NCBI RefSeq assembly: GCF_945859685.1 | Contig: NC_079147.1 | Span: 140,950,645 to 141,014,644, forward strand | DNA length: 64,000 nt | Direction: 5' to 3' | From: Eupeodes corollae | Lineage: Eukaryota > Arthropoda > Insecta > Diptera > Syrphidae | Shown here: positions 45,986 through 57,015 of the stretch, one piece after another | Numbering within the stretch: position 1 is the stretch's first letter | Layout of the letters: each line of letters opens with the position of its first letter | Program-made: the position numbers and the translations under genes | The notes under the pieces: model-generated | What the model was told of the DNA's origin: nothing | The model's database searches: none | Seen by the model: only the letters and a program-made list of their open reading frames with translations

Positions 45986-47485
45986 AATAAACTCACACTC
46001 AAGGGGATAGTACTAACCTTATTGTGCAGAGGCACAGTGTGAGCACTAGGAAGAGGAGAGAGGGTTTAAAAGGAGATGTCGGTGCACATTGGTTTTGAAT
46101 TCCTGAATATTGCAATGACTACGAAAGACAGAGTGTGGTAAGGCATTCCACATTTGCGTAGTCCGGCTAAAGAACGAATCTCTGTATTTGACAGTACTGC
46201 CGAAGTTGGGATCGAGGGTATAATGATGAGCATTCCTAGAAACGCGAGTATTAAGGTTGAACTGTTTAAGGGGAGGAATGCCACTGGCTATTTCACTAGA
46301 GCAAAAGTGAAATATTGGATTAGAAGTTGCAGACAGGAGTTCATTAATAAAAATGAGAAAGAGTGTTAGAGATAAAACAGAGCCCTGTGGCACACCAGCA
46401 TTTATTTTATGGTTTTCAGACTTGAATCTATCCAATACTACTTGCACTGCACAATCCGAAAGGTAATTACTAATCCAATGAAGCAAGGATTCATGGAAAC
46501 CGAAAGTACGCATTTTCGATAAGAGAGCCTGATGCCAAACCCTATCAAATGCTTTTGAAATATCGAGAGGAATAATCTTTCTTTCTACAAAACCATGTAA
46601 AGATTTGCTCCACTGTTCGGTGAGATGAACCATGAGATCACCAGTGGACCTATTGCTACGAAAGCCGTTTTACCGGTCATTAAGAAGCTTTCGATCTTCA
46701 AGATATTTCTTGAGCTGATAATTAATCAGCGTTATCATGACCCTGGAAAGAAGGGACGTTAGTGCAATCAGTCGGTAGTTAGAGGGTGAGGAAGATTCGC
46801 CTTTTTTGGGAATAGGCTGGACAAATGCGGTTTTCCATCCACTCATAACGAGACCTGAAGAGTAGGACAGATGAAAAAGCTTACGCAGTGGTTTTGCCAG
46901 CGTTAAAGAACACCTCTTCAGAACAATAGCGGGGATACAATCCGGACCAGTGGATTTACGTGTGTTTAGATCTCTTAGTACTCTTGCCACAGTACGAGTG
47001 CGAAAAAATATTGGTCCCATTGAATCACTAACTCGCTCAAGTACAGGAGGAGTCATTACACTCACTGGCAGCGTAGAATTGGCGGCGAACTGCCTAGCAA
47101 AGAGATTAGCTTTCTCTAAAGAGCTAACAAAAGGAGTGTCATTAACAACGAGCGTAGGAACCGAAGAAGCAGAATAATTCTTCATGTTTTTTACAAATGA
47201 CCAAAAATCTTTACTGCCGTTGGGACATTGCAATATTTTTTGCCGTAACTTTTGGTCATGTAAAAATTTGGTCTGTCAAATATGGGCGTTGCAGGCCTTT
47301 CTGGCTTGTTTGAACTCTTTCCGGCTTTCCTCAATACGGTTGGCTTTATAGCAACGGAAGCTTACCTCTTTGGCCCTAATAACCTCTTTACAGCTCTCAT
47401 CAAACCAAGTGTTTTCCTTGGGTCTGATACTTTTAACCCTATTCGGTATAAAAGTTCTCATTCCCAGGAGAATTAAACTTGTGAT

Positions 47486-47488
<3 letters not shown>
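45986..47488 (-). pseudogene. Jockey J1, long copy lacking the catalytic FADD box
   Basis: On the minus strand from 47488: a linker with KENTWFDESCKEVIRAKEVS, then GSKDFWSFVKNMKNYSASSV and RDLNTRKSTGPDCIPAIVLK (47233-46670). A CAA-to-TAA-type nonsense change follows RKLLNDR. Then LDISKAFDRVWHQALLSKMR (motif A), AGVPQGSVLSLTLFLIFINE (motif B), and directly CSSEIASGIPPLKQFNLNTR to the C terminus (46633-46046). The stretch from the FADD box through the thumb is missing, but the join keeps the frame open for 195 codons. RT motifs A and B are present without catalytic motif C. The 3' end abuts an RTE fragment. Confidence 0.85.

Positions 47489-47529
<41 letters not shown>
47488..47529. repeat. T42 homopolymer run
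   Basis: Forty-two consecutive T. It lies at the 5' (upstream) side of the minus-strand J1 copy, not at its 3' end, so it is not the J1 poly(A) tail. It is 44 bp from an assembly gap and may reflect another element's tail or a sequencing or assembly artefact. Confidence 0.7.
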
Positions 47530-47531
<2 letters not shown>

Positions 47532-47573
47532 AATTCATCATATTATGTCATCAAGAACAGACCGACGCACGTC

Positions 47574-47773
47574 NNNNNNNNNNNNNNNNNNNNNNNNNNN
47601 NNNNNNNNNNNNNNNNNNNNNNNNNNNNNNNNNNNNNNNNNNNNNNNNNNNNNNNNNNNNNNNNNNNNNNNNNNNNNNNNNNNNNNNNNNNNNNNNNNNN
47701 NNNNNNNNNNNNNNNNNNNNNNNNNNNNNNNNNNNNNNNNNNNNNNNNNNNNNNNNNNNNNNNNNNNNNNNNN
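47574..47773. other. Assembly gap (200 N)
   Basis: Exactly 200 N. Round-number gaps are usually placeholders of unknown size. Different retroelements flank it (J1 and T-run on the left, RTE on the right), so local order and distance are uncertain. Confidence 0.97.
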
Positions 47774-48080
47774 TTTAGACAAGGCGATGCATTGTCATGC
47801 GACTTCTTCAACATCGTTCTGGAAAGAATTGTGCAAAACTCAACCGTCAACACTAGAGGCACAATCTTCCAAAGGTCCATCCAATTATTGGAAACGCAGA
47901 TGATTTTGACATTATTGGAAGATCAAAGTGTGACGTCAGTGGAGCGTTTTTGATGGAAGCGAAGAAGATGGGTTTAGTGGTCAATGAGGGCAAGACCAAG
48001 TTTATGCTGTCATCAAAAAAGGACACTGAACAACGACGTCGTTAAGGACTTTGTCTACCTAGGTATCGCTATACCTTGAT
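47774..48080 (+). pseudogene. RTE-clade RT fragment right of the gap
   Basis: It starts FRQGDALSCDFFNIVLERIV followed by QNSTVNTRGTIFQRSIQLL, the RT region just before the YADD box of this RTE family. It then loses that box (a deletion joins to GNADDFDIIGR-like sequence in another frame) and continues MEAKKMGLVVNEGKTKFMLS. It ends near DFVYLG. It overlaps in content with the fragment at 45715-45985, so the two are separate copies and not one element split by J1. Confidence 0.75.
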
Positions 48081-48092
48081 AAGAAACATATT

Positions 48093-48150
48093 GTTCGGAA
48101 ACGGGATGGGAAGTTATCAGTGTGGGTCGCATCAGAGCCTCTTTCTTAGT
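48093..48150 (-). repeat. Repeat family A terminal fragment
   Basis: AACGGGATGGGAAGTTATCA followed by GTGTGGGTCGCATCAGAGCC is the family A outer end in the orientation of copy 1. The internal part is absent. Confidence 0.7.
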
Positions 48151-49327
48151 TTTGGATTATTTAACTTTTTCACTTTAATTCAGCTTTCAATTGTTTTGAT
48201 TTAGAAAAAGTCGAAATGACAGATCGGTTTATAGCCCTCCAATAAGAATTACAGTGAAAAAAATATTCCAAACTGAACTTGTCGTATTGAATTATAGAAA
48301 CCCACATCTCTCTAGAAGAGATATGAGGAGACAAAATAGTTTAATTTTTTAACAATAGGATAAGTTAAAGACTAAATTCGTGTTTTTATTGATCTTGAAC
48401 ACATGCAAAACTTGAAACATATATGTATGTATGTACCTTCATATAATTGCGCTCAGAGTGTCAATCTATATATCAACCGTCAAAGCCGTAAGCACCCGGT
48501 CAGATTTAAACTTTTGAGGGCTATGTCCTCGTAAAATAAAAAACTCCTGCTTATTACTTACAATTTTAAGCTAAAAACAAAATTATAAATGACACACCTC
48601 TAGATGGCGGATGCGTTACCTTTCTGGCCAGGCTATATATTTACACAACTACACCGGCCTCTTCGAGCAAATGCAGACATAAAAAGATGACATAAAATAA
48701 TATACCTCATCCATGCGAACGCGACGATGCAACCACGAGTAAAATACATGCACTATTTTGGGAGTGGTCCCAAACAAAACCTTATCCAGACCTCTTTGGT
48801 CCGCACAAAAATGGTGATGAAGTTTTCTTAAACGACAACTTACTCTCGAGATCCCTAACAAAAGGGGATAACTTAACTATGGGTGGAGTATACGTAGTTT
48901 TCGAATAAAAAAAAAAATGGATATATATATATATATTTTGCTGGATGTCCCTAACCCCTGCGATATGACCAAGATTGATGTAATTTAATTTCATTGCATA
49001 ACGTTTATTTACCTTAGGGCACTTAATATAATGTCTTAAATGGGCTTTTGAGAATATAGTGAAGTAATTGAAGAAAAGGGAGTGTTTGAAATTGTTTTTA
49101 GGAAACAGAAGTGATTCTTATGATGTTCGCTCTTAAATACAAAAAATGTGTACTCAAAACAAACAATATTAAATAATTGCATATTATAAAAAATTTTGTC
49201 AGTGAACTTTCCTTAGGGAAGGTCGCTCTGTGTGCGTCGGTCGTCGGTTGCCAATGCGCATCTTGTTTGAGTCTTGTGCCTAATCGTGATATTTGTTTCC
49301 CGTAAATTTTAAATGTTAACATAAAAA
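48151..49327. other. Unassigned, with an (AT)n tract
   Basis: An (AT)n microsatellite lies at about 48918-48936. The rest matches nothing I recognise. Confidence 0.45.
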
Positions 49328-50478
49328 AAAGAGGCTGTAATGCGACCCACACTGATAACATCATCATTTGTCTTGCTTAAAAGTTTGTCTATATGTACTC
49401 CTATCAATTTTTACCAAATTTGCTCACTATTTTTTGTAGATTTTATTTTTTATGAAAAAACGGACTGCTGGATTTTAATATAAAAATTACTGAATTTCGA
49501 AAACAATATTTTCTGTGAAATAAAATAAGTTTGAAGCCAATATTTTTAATTTTTGAAAAGCTAATTTTTACCAAGTTTTAGTATTGTTTTTTTTAAGAGT
49601 GTTATTTTTTGTAAAAAAAACATTCATTTAATTATTTTTCAAAATTTTATCGAATGTTGAAAGCAATATTTCTTATAAATCATTTTTTACCAACTTTTGT
49701 TAATTTTTTTTTCGGTTTTTATTTTTTTTGACAAAAACTGTCGATTCGTTTTTTTTTCAAAATTTTACTAAATGTTGACAACAATATTTTTTGAAAGATT
49801 AACGTTAATTAAATCCAATATCTTAAAGTTTTGAAAAGATATTTGAGTCGAAAATCAATTTTTACCAACGTTTATTAATTTTTTTTTGTAAAAAAACTGT
49901 AATTCGATTTTTTTTCAACATTTTTCAGAATGTTGGAAATTATATTTCTTATAAGATAAAATAAGTTTGCAACCTTAATTTCAAGTTTTTGAAAAGATAT
50001 TTGAATCGATATTCAATTTTTACCAATTTTGAATTATGTTTTTTAGATCTTTATTTTTTATAAAAAAATTGTCAATTCGATTTTTCTCAAAATTTTGTGG
50101 GATGTCAAAAACATTATTCTTCGTTACACAAAATTGTTTTGAAGATGAAATCATATTTTAGTCGTAAAATTTTAAAATTGACAATTTTTTTCAGTTATTT
50201 TGATTTATAGAAAAAACCGTTATATACTTCTTTGATATCACGTTAAAATATATTATATAAAATTTAATTCAAGTCTCTAGCGTTTTTGGTTCGATTTTTA
50301 GGTTTAACCAAAATGTTCACCTTTTTTTTCAAACTGCTATAGTAAAAAAAAACCACCCACGCAATTGTCTTGAGAGCCCTTTCTGCATCCTTCTGCCTAA
50401 TTATCTGTATAACAAAATTTCAATTTGAAAAATCGGACCCATTACAATAACTTCCTATGGGAAGTTAAAAAGATTATT
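49328..50478 (+). repeat. Repeat family A, copy 4
   Basis: It starts AGAGGCTGTAATGCGACCCA followed by CACTGATAACATCATC, carries five monomer starts (about 49466, 49619, 49738, 49903 and 50068), then ATATCACGTTAAAATATATT and AACTGCTATAGTAAAAAAAA. It ends CGGACCCATTACAATAACTT followed by CCTATGGGAAGTTAA, where AACTTCC-TAT-GGGAAGTT is a short hairpin. Compared with copies 1-3 it lacks the CGTACG-rich segment. It is the cleanest single copy with both ends. Confidence 0.8.
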
Positions 50479-51004
50479 AATCTACAATAATGTCGCAATG
50501 TCTGGAACTACGGAAAAGTTACAATAATTTTTTTTACAAAATGGCGACAGCCTGAAGACAAAAAAATTTACCACTTTTTTAAACATTCTTCGATTTGTTA
50601 AAAATAGTAAAAATTAAAATTTGGGGATGGCCGTAGTTCCGGACGTAGACAAGTCTCTAAAGGAGACTCGGTTAGGCAGAACCTGAGAAATCGTGGGTAT
50701 CAGATTTGAAAAGACAGTTCTGAGAAAAACGATTTTAAAGTACCCCATTATGTCTTTTGTTCGATTAGTTTCAGCCCAACCAATTTGGATGGCTCTGTTT
50801 CACCAAAAATTGAAGCTTGTTTAGAGTCGATTGCCTCTAATGATCGAAAAGAATCTTCTAAAAACTCGTACAATTCTGAAAGACTGATTCGATTTAGAAT
50901 TACTATTTTGCGAGCTTTTAGAAGTCAAAAACCGCTCCCAACTCTTGCGGGTTACACTATCAAGTTTTTGGAAAAGAATAAAAATAACCTTTAAAGAAGT
51001 TTCT
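50479..51004. other. Unassigned
   Basis: The 69-codon plus frame at 50785-50994 shows no family similarity. GTAGTTCCGGACGTAGAC at about 50633 and GTCTGGAACTACGG near 50500 hint at a small inverted repeat. Confidence 0.35.
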
Positions 51005-51570
51005 TTATGCTACCACAAGACTCTCTTCGCATAATAGGTTATTCACATAATGTTTTTAAATACGATTCAATAATAAAACGTTTTTTATCAAACCTTTCAC
51101 AAAGCATTTGCCACGCAGAATCATAATTTGCAGCTAAACATGTAATAGAGTGTATAATTTTCTCAACTTCACCTGAGACAAATTTTTTAAGATTAAACAG
51201 TTTTCTAGCACTATCTAGACCATGTTTATTATGAATCATTCCCGTAAATAAATCCCGAAACTGCATCCACTTCTTATTATCGCCATTGAACTCGGGAAGA
51301 CTAATGATTGGAAGATGTACACAACGTTCCTCATTTAAACTGCGATCACCAAAAGAAGTGTTATGATTGAATTAAGTTTCTTTATCAGCAGAAGAAGAAA
51401 TTGCCTTAATTCTAAATACAATGTCGGACGTAAGGTCTAAAAACATGTCTTGAAATATATCATTATATTTTTCAATAAAATTTAGTGTCCGGTTTATCAT
51501 TCTTTTTCTCTTTGTATAGAAGATGTTCAAATGGTAGACATGTGCATTCAAGCGGACACAAGCGTCCACA
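51005..51570 (-). pseudogene. BEL/Pao LTR retrotransposon gag fragment
   Basis: On the minus strand: RTLNFIEKYNDIFQDMFLDL, then (after a stop) RCVHLPIISLPEFNGDNKKW, MQFRDLFTGMIHNKHG and VEKIIHSITCLAANYDSAWQ up to FIIESYLKTLCE near 51039. LP.FNGD...W..FRDLF is the signature of the DUF1759-type gag domain of BEL/Pao elements. No protease, RT or LTR was found nearby, and its upstream part ends where the RTE element's 5' region starts, so it was probably truncated by that insertion. It is an internal fragment of a dead copy. Confidence 0.75.
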
Positions 51571-51876
51571 CGTTTTTCTCAAAACCAACCTCTGTCTATC
51601 AACTCCTAACATCGGGTGCCTAGTACCTCAACTGGAGATTGGGTTCCAACCCCAGTGGAAAGTTGTTGGGGGCAGCAAACGAGAGAGGTAGGGAGAGGTG
51701 TTTCCACTAAGGCACCTCTCATTATCCAGACTGCAGCGGAGGAATTCTCGAGATGGAATCAACGGTGGCGTCTACAGTTCCAGTAAGGTTGAACTACTTA
51801 GTGAACACCTATAGGGCTTCTTCGACTTATTCGGAGCCCAGGCCTGTAAGGAGCGGTTTTATCCGGCTCACCATCC
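51571..51876 (+). other. RTE 5' untranslated/leader region
   Basis: A comparatively GC-rich leader precedes the endonuclease frame. ATG at 51753 opens an 83-codon frame (MESTVASTVPV...) that overlaps the endonuclease frame in another phase. It may be the original start before a frameshift or a short upstream frame. The true 5' end of the element is not defined; it lies between about 51530 and 51600. Confidence 0.45.
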
Positions 51877-54796
51877 TTGGAGTTATACTTAAGATCTGGC
51901 CCTCCAGGTTGGGGGTTGTGCGTCGGGGTGACTTCCTTCCACGTAAAAGCTTTCATAGTTGCGAAGCACCAACAAGCCTCGGATACGGACGGATTTACTG
52001 TTGACAACCAACGCAAACGAATAAAGGACAACGTACTTTGGATATGCACGTGGAATGTTAGGTCCCTTAACAGACCACGTGCGGCCGAAGAATTAGTGGA
52101 GGCCCTAGATCGATATAAAGCAGATATCTCCGCCATCCAGGAAATACGATGGGATGGGCCGGGCAAAAAGAGGATGAAAAACTGCGATATTTACTATGGT
52201 GACTGCTACCACGAAAACCAACAGCGGTTATTTGGATGCAGCTTCTTCATTGGAGCCAGACATAGGCAAGAAGTCTTGAGCTATAGGTGCATCAATGAGC
52301 GCCTCATGACCATACGCATCAAGGCTAAATTCGGCAACATTAACCTGATATGCGCGCACGCCACCACAGAAGAGAAAGACGACAACACGAAAGATATGTT
52401 CTTCGAGCTCCTAGACAAAACATATGAGCAGTGTCCTAGCTACGATATTAAAATATTCCTGGGCGATTTTAATGCCAAGCTAGGAAGGGAAGACATCTTT
52501 GGTGGAATAATCGGGAAGAACAGCCTGCACGACAACACTTCCGATAACGGATTCAGGCGCATAGATTTTGCTGCGGGGCGAAACGTCATGGTAGGCAGTA
52601 CGCGTTTTCCACACCTTAACATCCACAAAGGAACTTGGACTTCGCTTCCAGCATTATGGATGTACGAACTTTCCGATGAGCTTACATCGAATCGGACCAC
52701 TACCTCGTTGTAGCCGAGGTAGCACTTCGGATTTCCAGACCCAAAGCAAAACAGGGAGGTGCTGGGAGAAAGTACAACGTCGAACGGCTACAATCACCAG
52801 AGATCGCCAAATCCTTTTCCGACCGAGTTACAAGTAACCTCTCTCGAAGTTCTTTGCCGCCAACACAATGTATCGAAAACCAGTGGCAACATTGCCAAGA
52901 TGCAATCAGAGAAGCCACCTCTGATGTGATGGGTTTCAAACAGCCACCAACAAGGAACCCCTGGTTTGATGAAGAATGTCGGCAGGCAAATGCAGCCAAA
53001 CAACAGGCACACAAAGCGGCGCTGCATAAAAGGAGGAAAAAGAGAGGGCATGAGAAGCGTGCGGTCGAAGATGTTGAGAGGTATAAAAGCAGGAATGAGG
53101 TTCGAAAGTTTTATGAACAGGTAAAAACGAAATTCACAAGTACATAAACCTAGAACTGAAGGCTGCAAAGACGAAAGTGGAAACATCATAGTGGAACCGC
53201 AGTCAATGCTGAGGATATCGAAGGACCACTTCTGCAGACTGTATAACGGCGACGAAGTACTGAATTCCGCTGTCAGGCAGGATGATCCATTCAATATAGA
53301 CGACGAAAGCCAACAATCCCGGTCTCCCGACTTAGACGAAGTAAAGATTGAAGTTGAAGTCTAATAAAGCCACTGGAGCGGATGGCTTGAATGCCAAGCT
53401 CTTTAAAGCAGATGGAGATAAGTTGGTTAGGAGCATGCACCAACTTATCTGTAAGATATGGTCGGAAGAAAGCATGCCGATTAATGGAACATCAGTATTG
53501 TTTGTCCGATTCTGAAAAAAGGAGACCCTCTTAACTGCACCCACTATCCGTCTACTTAACATCGCCTATAAAATCTTCTCTGCCGTAATATGTGCACGTC
53601 TAAAGCCCATCGTCAACAACCTGATAGGTGCATATCAGTGTGGTTTTAGACAAGGAAAGTCCAGAGTTGATCAAATATTCACATTACGGCAGATCATGGA
53701 AAAAAAACCCAAGAACACCAAATCGACACCCACCATCTTTTCATCGATTTTAAGGCCGCATATGACAGCATCTACAGGGACGAGCTGTATAGAGCCATGT
53801 CTAGTTTTGGCATCCCTGCCAAACTCGTCCGTTTGTGCAGGATGACCATGGAGAATTCTCGCTGCTCCATAAAGGTTGGAAACAACTTAACAGAACCTTT
53901 CGATGTCAAAAAAGGTTTTAGACAAGGTGATGCGCTGTCATGCGATTTTTTTAACATCGTGCTTGAAAGAATAGTGCAGAGCTCACACGTCAACACTAGA
54001 CGCACTATCTTTCAAAAGTCTGTCCAATTACTGGCATATGCTGATGACATTGATATAATCGGAAGAACCCAGCGTGATGTCAATGGGGCTTTTGTGAGTA
54101 TTGAGGCAGAGGCGGCTAAAATGGGTTTAACGGTGCATGAGGGCAAAACAAAGTACATGCTTTCGTCTAGAAAGGACATACAACACCGACGTCTTGGTCA
54201 AAACGTCACAACCAACAGACGTAACTTTGAGGTAGTCAAGGACTTCGTCTACCTAGGCTCCACTGTAACGCAGAATAACTCTTGCTAACCGCCGTTTTTT
54301 TTAACTAAGAAAGCAATTGAGTGGTAAAGTTCTCTCTCGAGGGACCAAAGTGTTGCTATATAAGACCCTTATAATTTCCTTCCTGCTATATGGTGCAGAA
54401 GCATGGACCATGACAACAGCGGATGAAAGCACCTTGGGTCGCTTCGAGAGAAAAGTTCTTCGTGTGATCTACGGTCCCGTATGCATTGAAGGGGAGTGGA
54501 AGAGAAGATGGAACGACGAGCTGTACGAGCTGTACAGCGACGTAGACTTAGCCAGAAGAGTAAAAGTCCAACGACTAAGATGGCTGGGTCACGTAGAGCA
54601 CATGGAAACCAATGCTCCGGCCCGGAAAGTCTTTGAATCCGCACCCGCAGTAGAGGAAGACCGCGGATCAGGTGGCGCGCGCAAGTGAAAGTTGACCTCA
54701 CCCAACTTGGAGCGCGAAACTGGAGACATCTACCTAGGGACCGAGCTAGATGGAGAAGTTTGTTGGGTGAGACCCTAGTTCACACAGAACTGTAGC
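51877..54796 (+). pseudogene. RTE-clade retrotransposon polyprotein (endonuclease-RT), frameshifted
   Basis: Endonuclease: LWICTWNVRSLNRPRAAEEL, DISAIQEIRWDG (catalytic Glu), ICAHATTEEKDD, FLGDFNAKLGRED and GTWTS lie in one frame to 52713. SDHYLVVAEVAL follows in a different frame after a deletion that removed the NQIDH segment. Linker: NPWFDEECRQANAAKQQAHK (52950). RT: TGADGLNAKLFKADGDKLVR (53370), then several lesions, IDFKAAYDSIYRDELYRAMS (motif A), KGFRQGDALSCDFFNIVLER (motif B) and LLAYADDIDIIGR (intact YADD, 54030). The C-terminal block LYSDVDLARRVKVQRLRWLG ends after a last frameshift at ALL.ETLVHTEL* near 54796. It is the longest RTE copy here and not functional. Confidence 0.88.
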
Positions 54797-54825
54797 TTGC
54801 CCTTAAGTAAGTAAGTATAGAAGAG
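54797..54825 (+). repeat. RTE 3' tail microsatellite
   Basis: CCTTAAGTAAGTAAGTATAG follows the RTE stop by about 6 bp. The same (TAAG)n-type tail closes the minus-strand copies at 27.77 and 32.17 kb, so it marks the 3' end of this family. RTE elements commonly end in such short tandem repeats and not in poly(A). Confidence 0.8.
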
Positions 54826-56739
54826 AAAGCTTAAAGCTTAGCTAAAGTCACGAACAAAAATGTTGAGTCATTGGGTGATGCAGCTGATCTGACAGCTTAT
54901 GAATTTATTATAACGGCAAACTGACATCGTTTTACGGAATATTGCTAGGCCTTATCTGAAATCCAACACTGGAGGTTTCCGAAAATTAAGAAAGTAGCGG
55001 ATACTTACCGAAATCCCTGAAGGAGAAATGAAATAAGGTAATATGAATAAGGTTTTATCCGTTTCGTAAGCAGAAAGTGTTCAAATGTGCCCCAACTTGT
55101 GGTGAAAAGTTCTTTCTCAAATAAGCCGTTCCGAATTGGTAACTAAGCACTAGTCCTTTAAAAACTATTGCGTCACCAAATTTATATAATATCAAAACAA
55201 AATCGGGTGCTAATAAACAAACGAAATTTGTTAAGAAAACTTTTCTAACCGTGTTGTTTTTTTGTCATTTCAAACCTTTGAATATTCTTCTTGGAGTCAC
55301 ATGAAGGAAAGGTCCATCTTAACCTTTCACAAAATGTTTAAGACCTTAAAGATATAATTGTTGAAGTTATCGGGGAAAGCTCTACAGCCGTATTTGTTTC
55401 GGCCATTTGTCTAATAATACCTTCTATTTAACAATGATGAAATAAGGATCTATTAATTCCTCTTTAAAAATAAATGCAACCGTCTAATTGACAAAAAAGA
55501 GAAAAAAAGTTCTTATTGAGTTTTCGAGATGTTTTGTTTTTATAATAAAGCTTTAAGACTAATTGAACAACTTGTTTCAAGCATTAAGCTAATAACACGA
55601 ATCACGTTAGGAGAGGCTCATTTAAACGTTTGCGGATCATCCCAAAAATGATTTTAATTTACTTTTTAACTCTTGCAATTTTTAGAGCAATCAAGTATTA
55701 ACGCCTTTAAACTAACACCATTTTATAGCATCTAAGGCCATATGCAAACGATGCGTCTCGTCTACTTTTAAGCATAGCGCTTCTATGCAGACCTGCAAAC
55801 TAAATAACTTAAAAATACAGTAGTATCATCATTGGCCTTAAATACACTTTCAAGTATTCAATTAAGATTAACATTTTGTTAATAAATTGCTCCCGTAGAA
55901 AGATTAAATGAAACACAATCAATAAAATAAGTGTTTTTCCTTTTATTTATTTTTTCTTCTAACACCATAAGATGTCTTTAAAATTACACAAGAGCTAAAT
56001 TGTTTTTTGACAGCTCATTTTCATATCTTAATCCTTTTAACTTTTTGAAAATGTGAAAGAAAGAAAATTCATACACCTACGGACACTGAATTCTCGCAGT
56101 ATATATTGGTTCCACCTTTAAGGTGTGATAAGCTATCGTTTCACATAAACTATTAAAAATATTGAAACTAGCAGATCCACATTACCATTCGGCCGACAAA
56201 GAGCCACACTTACAAATGCCCGCTACCGTTTGATATAAGATTTCTACAAAATTCCTTTGTCTAACGCCGTGTCAGCAGCTCATAAGTATTATTTGATAAC
56301 TCAATTAAGTCTCAAGAGTCTCGTAGATTCCCAAATCATCATTTGTTCGACAGCCTATATTGTTATCGCATAAATGAGCTAGTTAGTCTAGGTTTTGCTT
56401 CTGAACATTGAATATTGTAAAGCCTTATTTCAAGAGGCTTCCATAGACTTACATATCATACAATACCGTAAATAACTTCGACGATTACAATAAAAGCACC
56501 GTTTCAGCAGCCTGGCCCTTAAGGTATACACGTATGCGCGTGCGTTTTCCAAGAGCGTGTGTAATTAAAAATAACGATCTATGATCTCTCAACCTAATCT
56601 AATCTAGTTAAGACCTAGTTAACACAGCTACTTTAAGCTGATCCTCCTACCCTGTGACATTAGCTTCGCAGCATAGCTAACCTAATGGCTATGTCAGTCA
56701 AATTCCAAAAGTGTAACAAATTTCTGTTGAATATATTGC
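54826..56739. other. Unassigned AT-rich sequence
   Basis: No coding or repeat similarity was noticed in 1.9 kb. Confidence 0.4.
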
Positions 56740-57015
56740 AGCACGGTGGTGGTACGGTGACGGTGGCGGCACGGCACGGCACAGTGCGACTCCACAGTTC
56801 CGTCATTTGCCTAATTTTGAAATAATTTTCTATTTGCTTCGTATAAGAAGATCTGAAGAAGCCGCTGTGATAGCTTCTAAGGGTCTTCTCGTGTCAAATG
56901 TTAATGTCTGTGATCTGAATTTCTATCGAACATCATCGATGACTGCTGCTGTTCAACTTCCAATTCCCTTCCGATTCGACTTCTTGGTAATAGTGGGTAT
57001 CACTTTTCCAATTTA
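56740..57015. other. Short GC island, unassigned
   Basis: CACGGTGGTGGTACGGTGAC and GGCGGCACGGCACGGCACAG at 56742-56785 stand out from AT-rich flanks. A 69-codon plus frame (56807-57016) follows, with no family similarity. It could be a small host regulatory or exonic island. Confidence 0.25.

Noticed and set aside
47370..47953. Long open frames across the gap on both strands
   Set aside because: They are open only because the 200 N translate as unknown residues; the real sequence there is T-run and RTE remnant.
51005..51570. Endogenous retrovirus with envelope
   Set aside because: Only a BEL/Pao gag fragment is visible; no env, RT or LTR is nearby.
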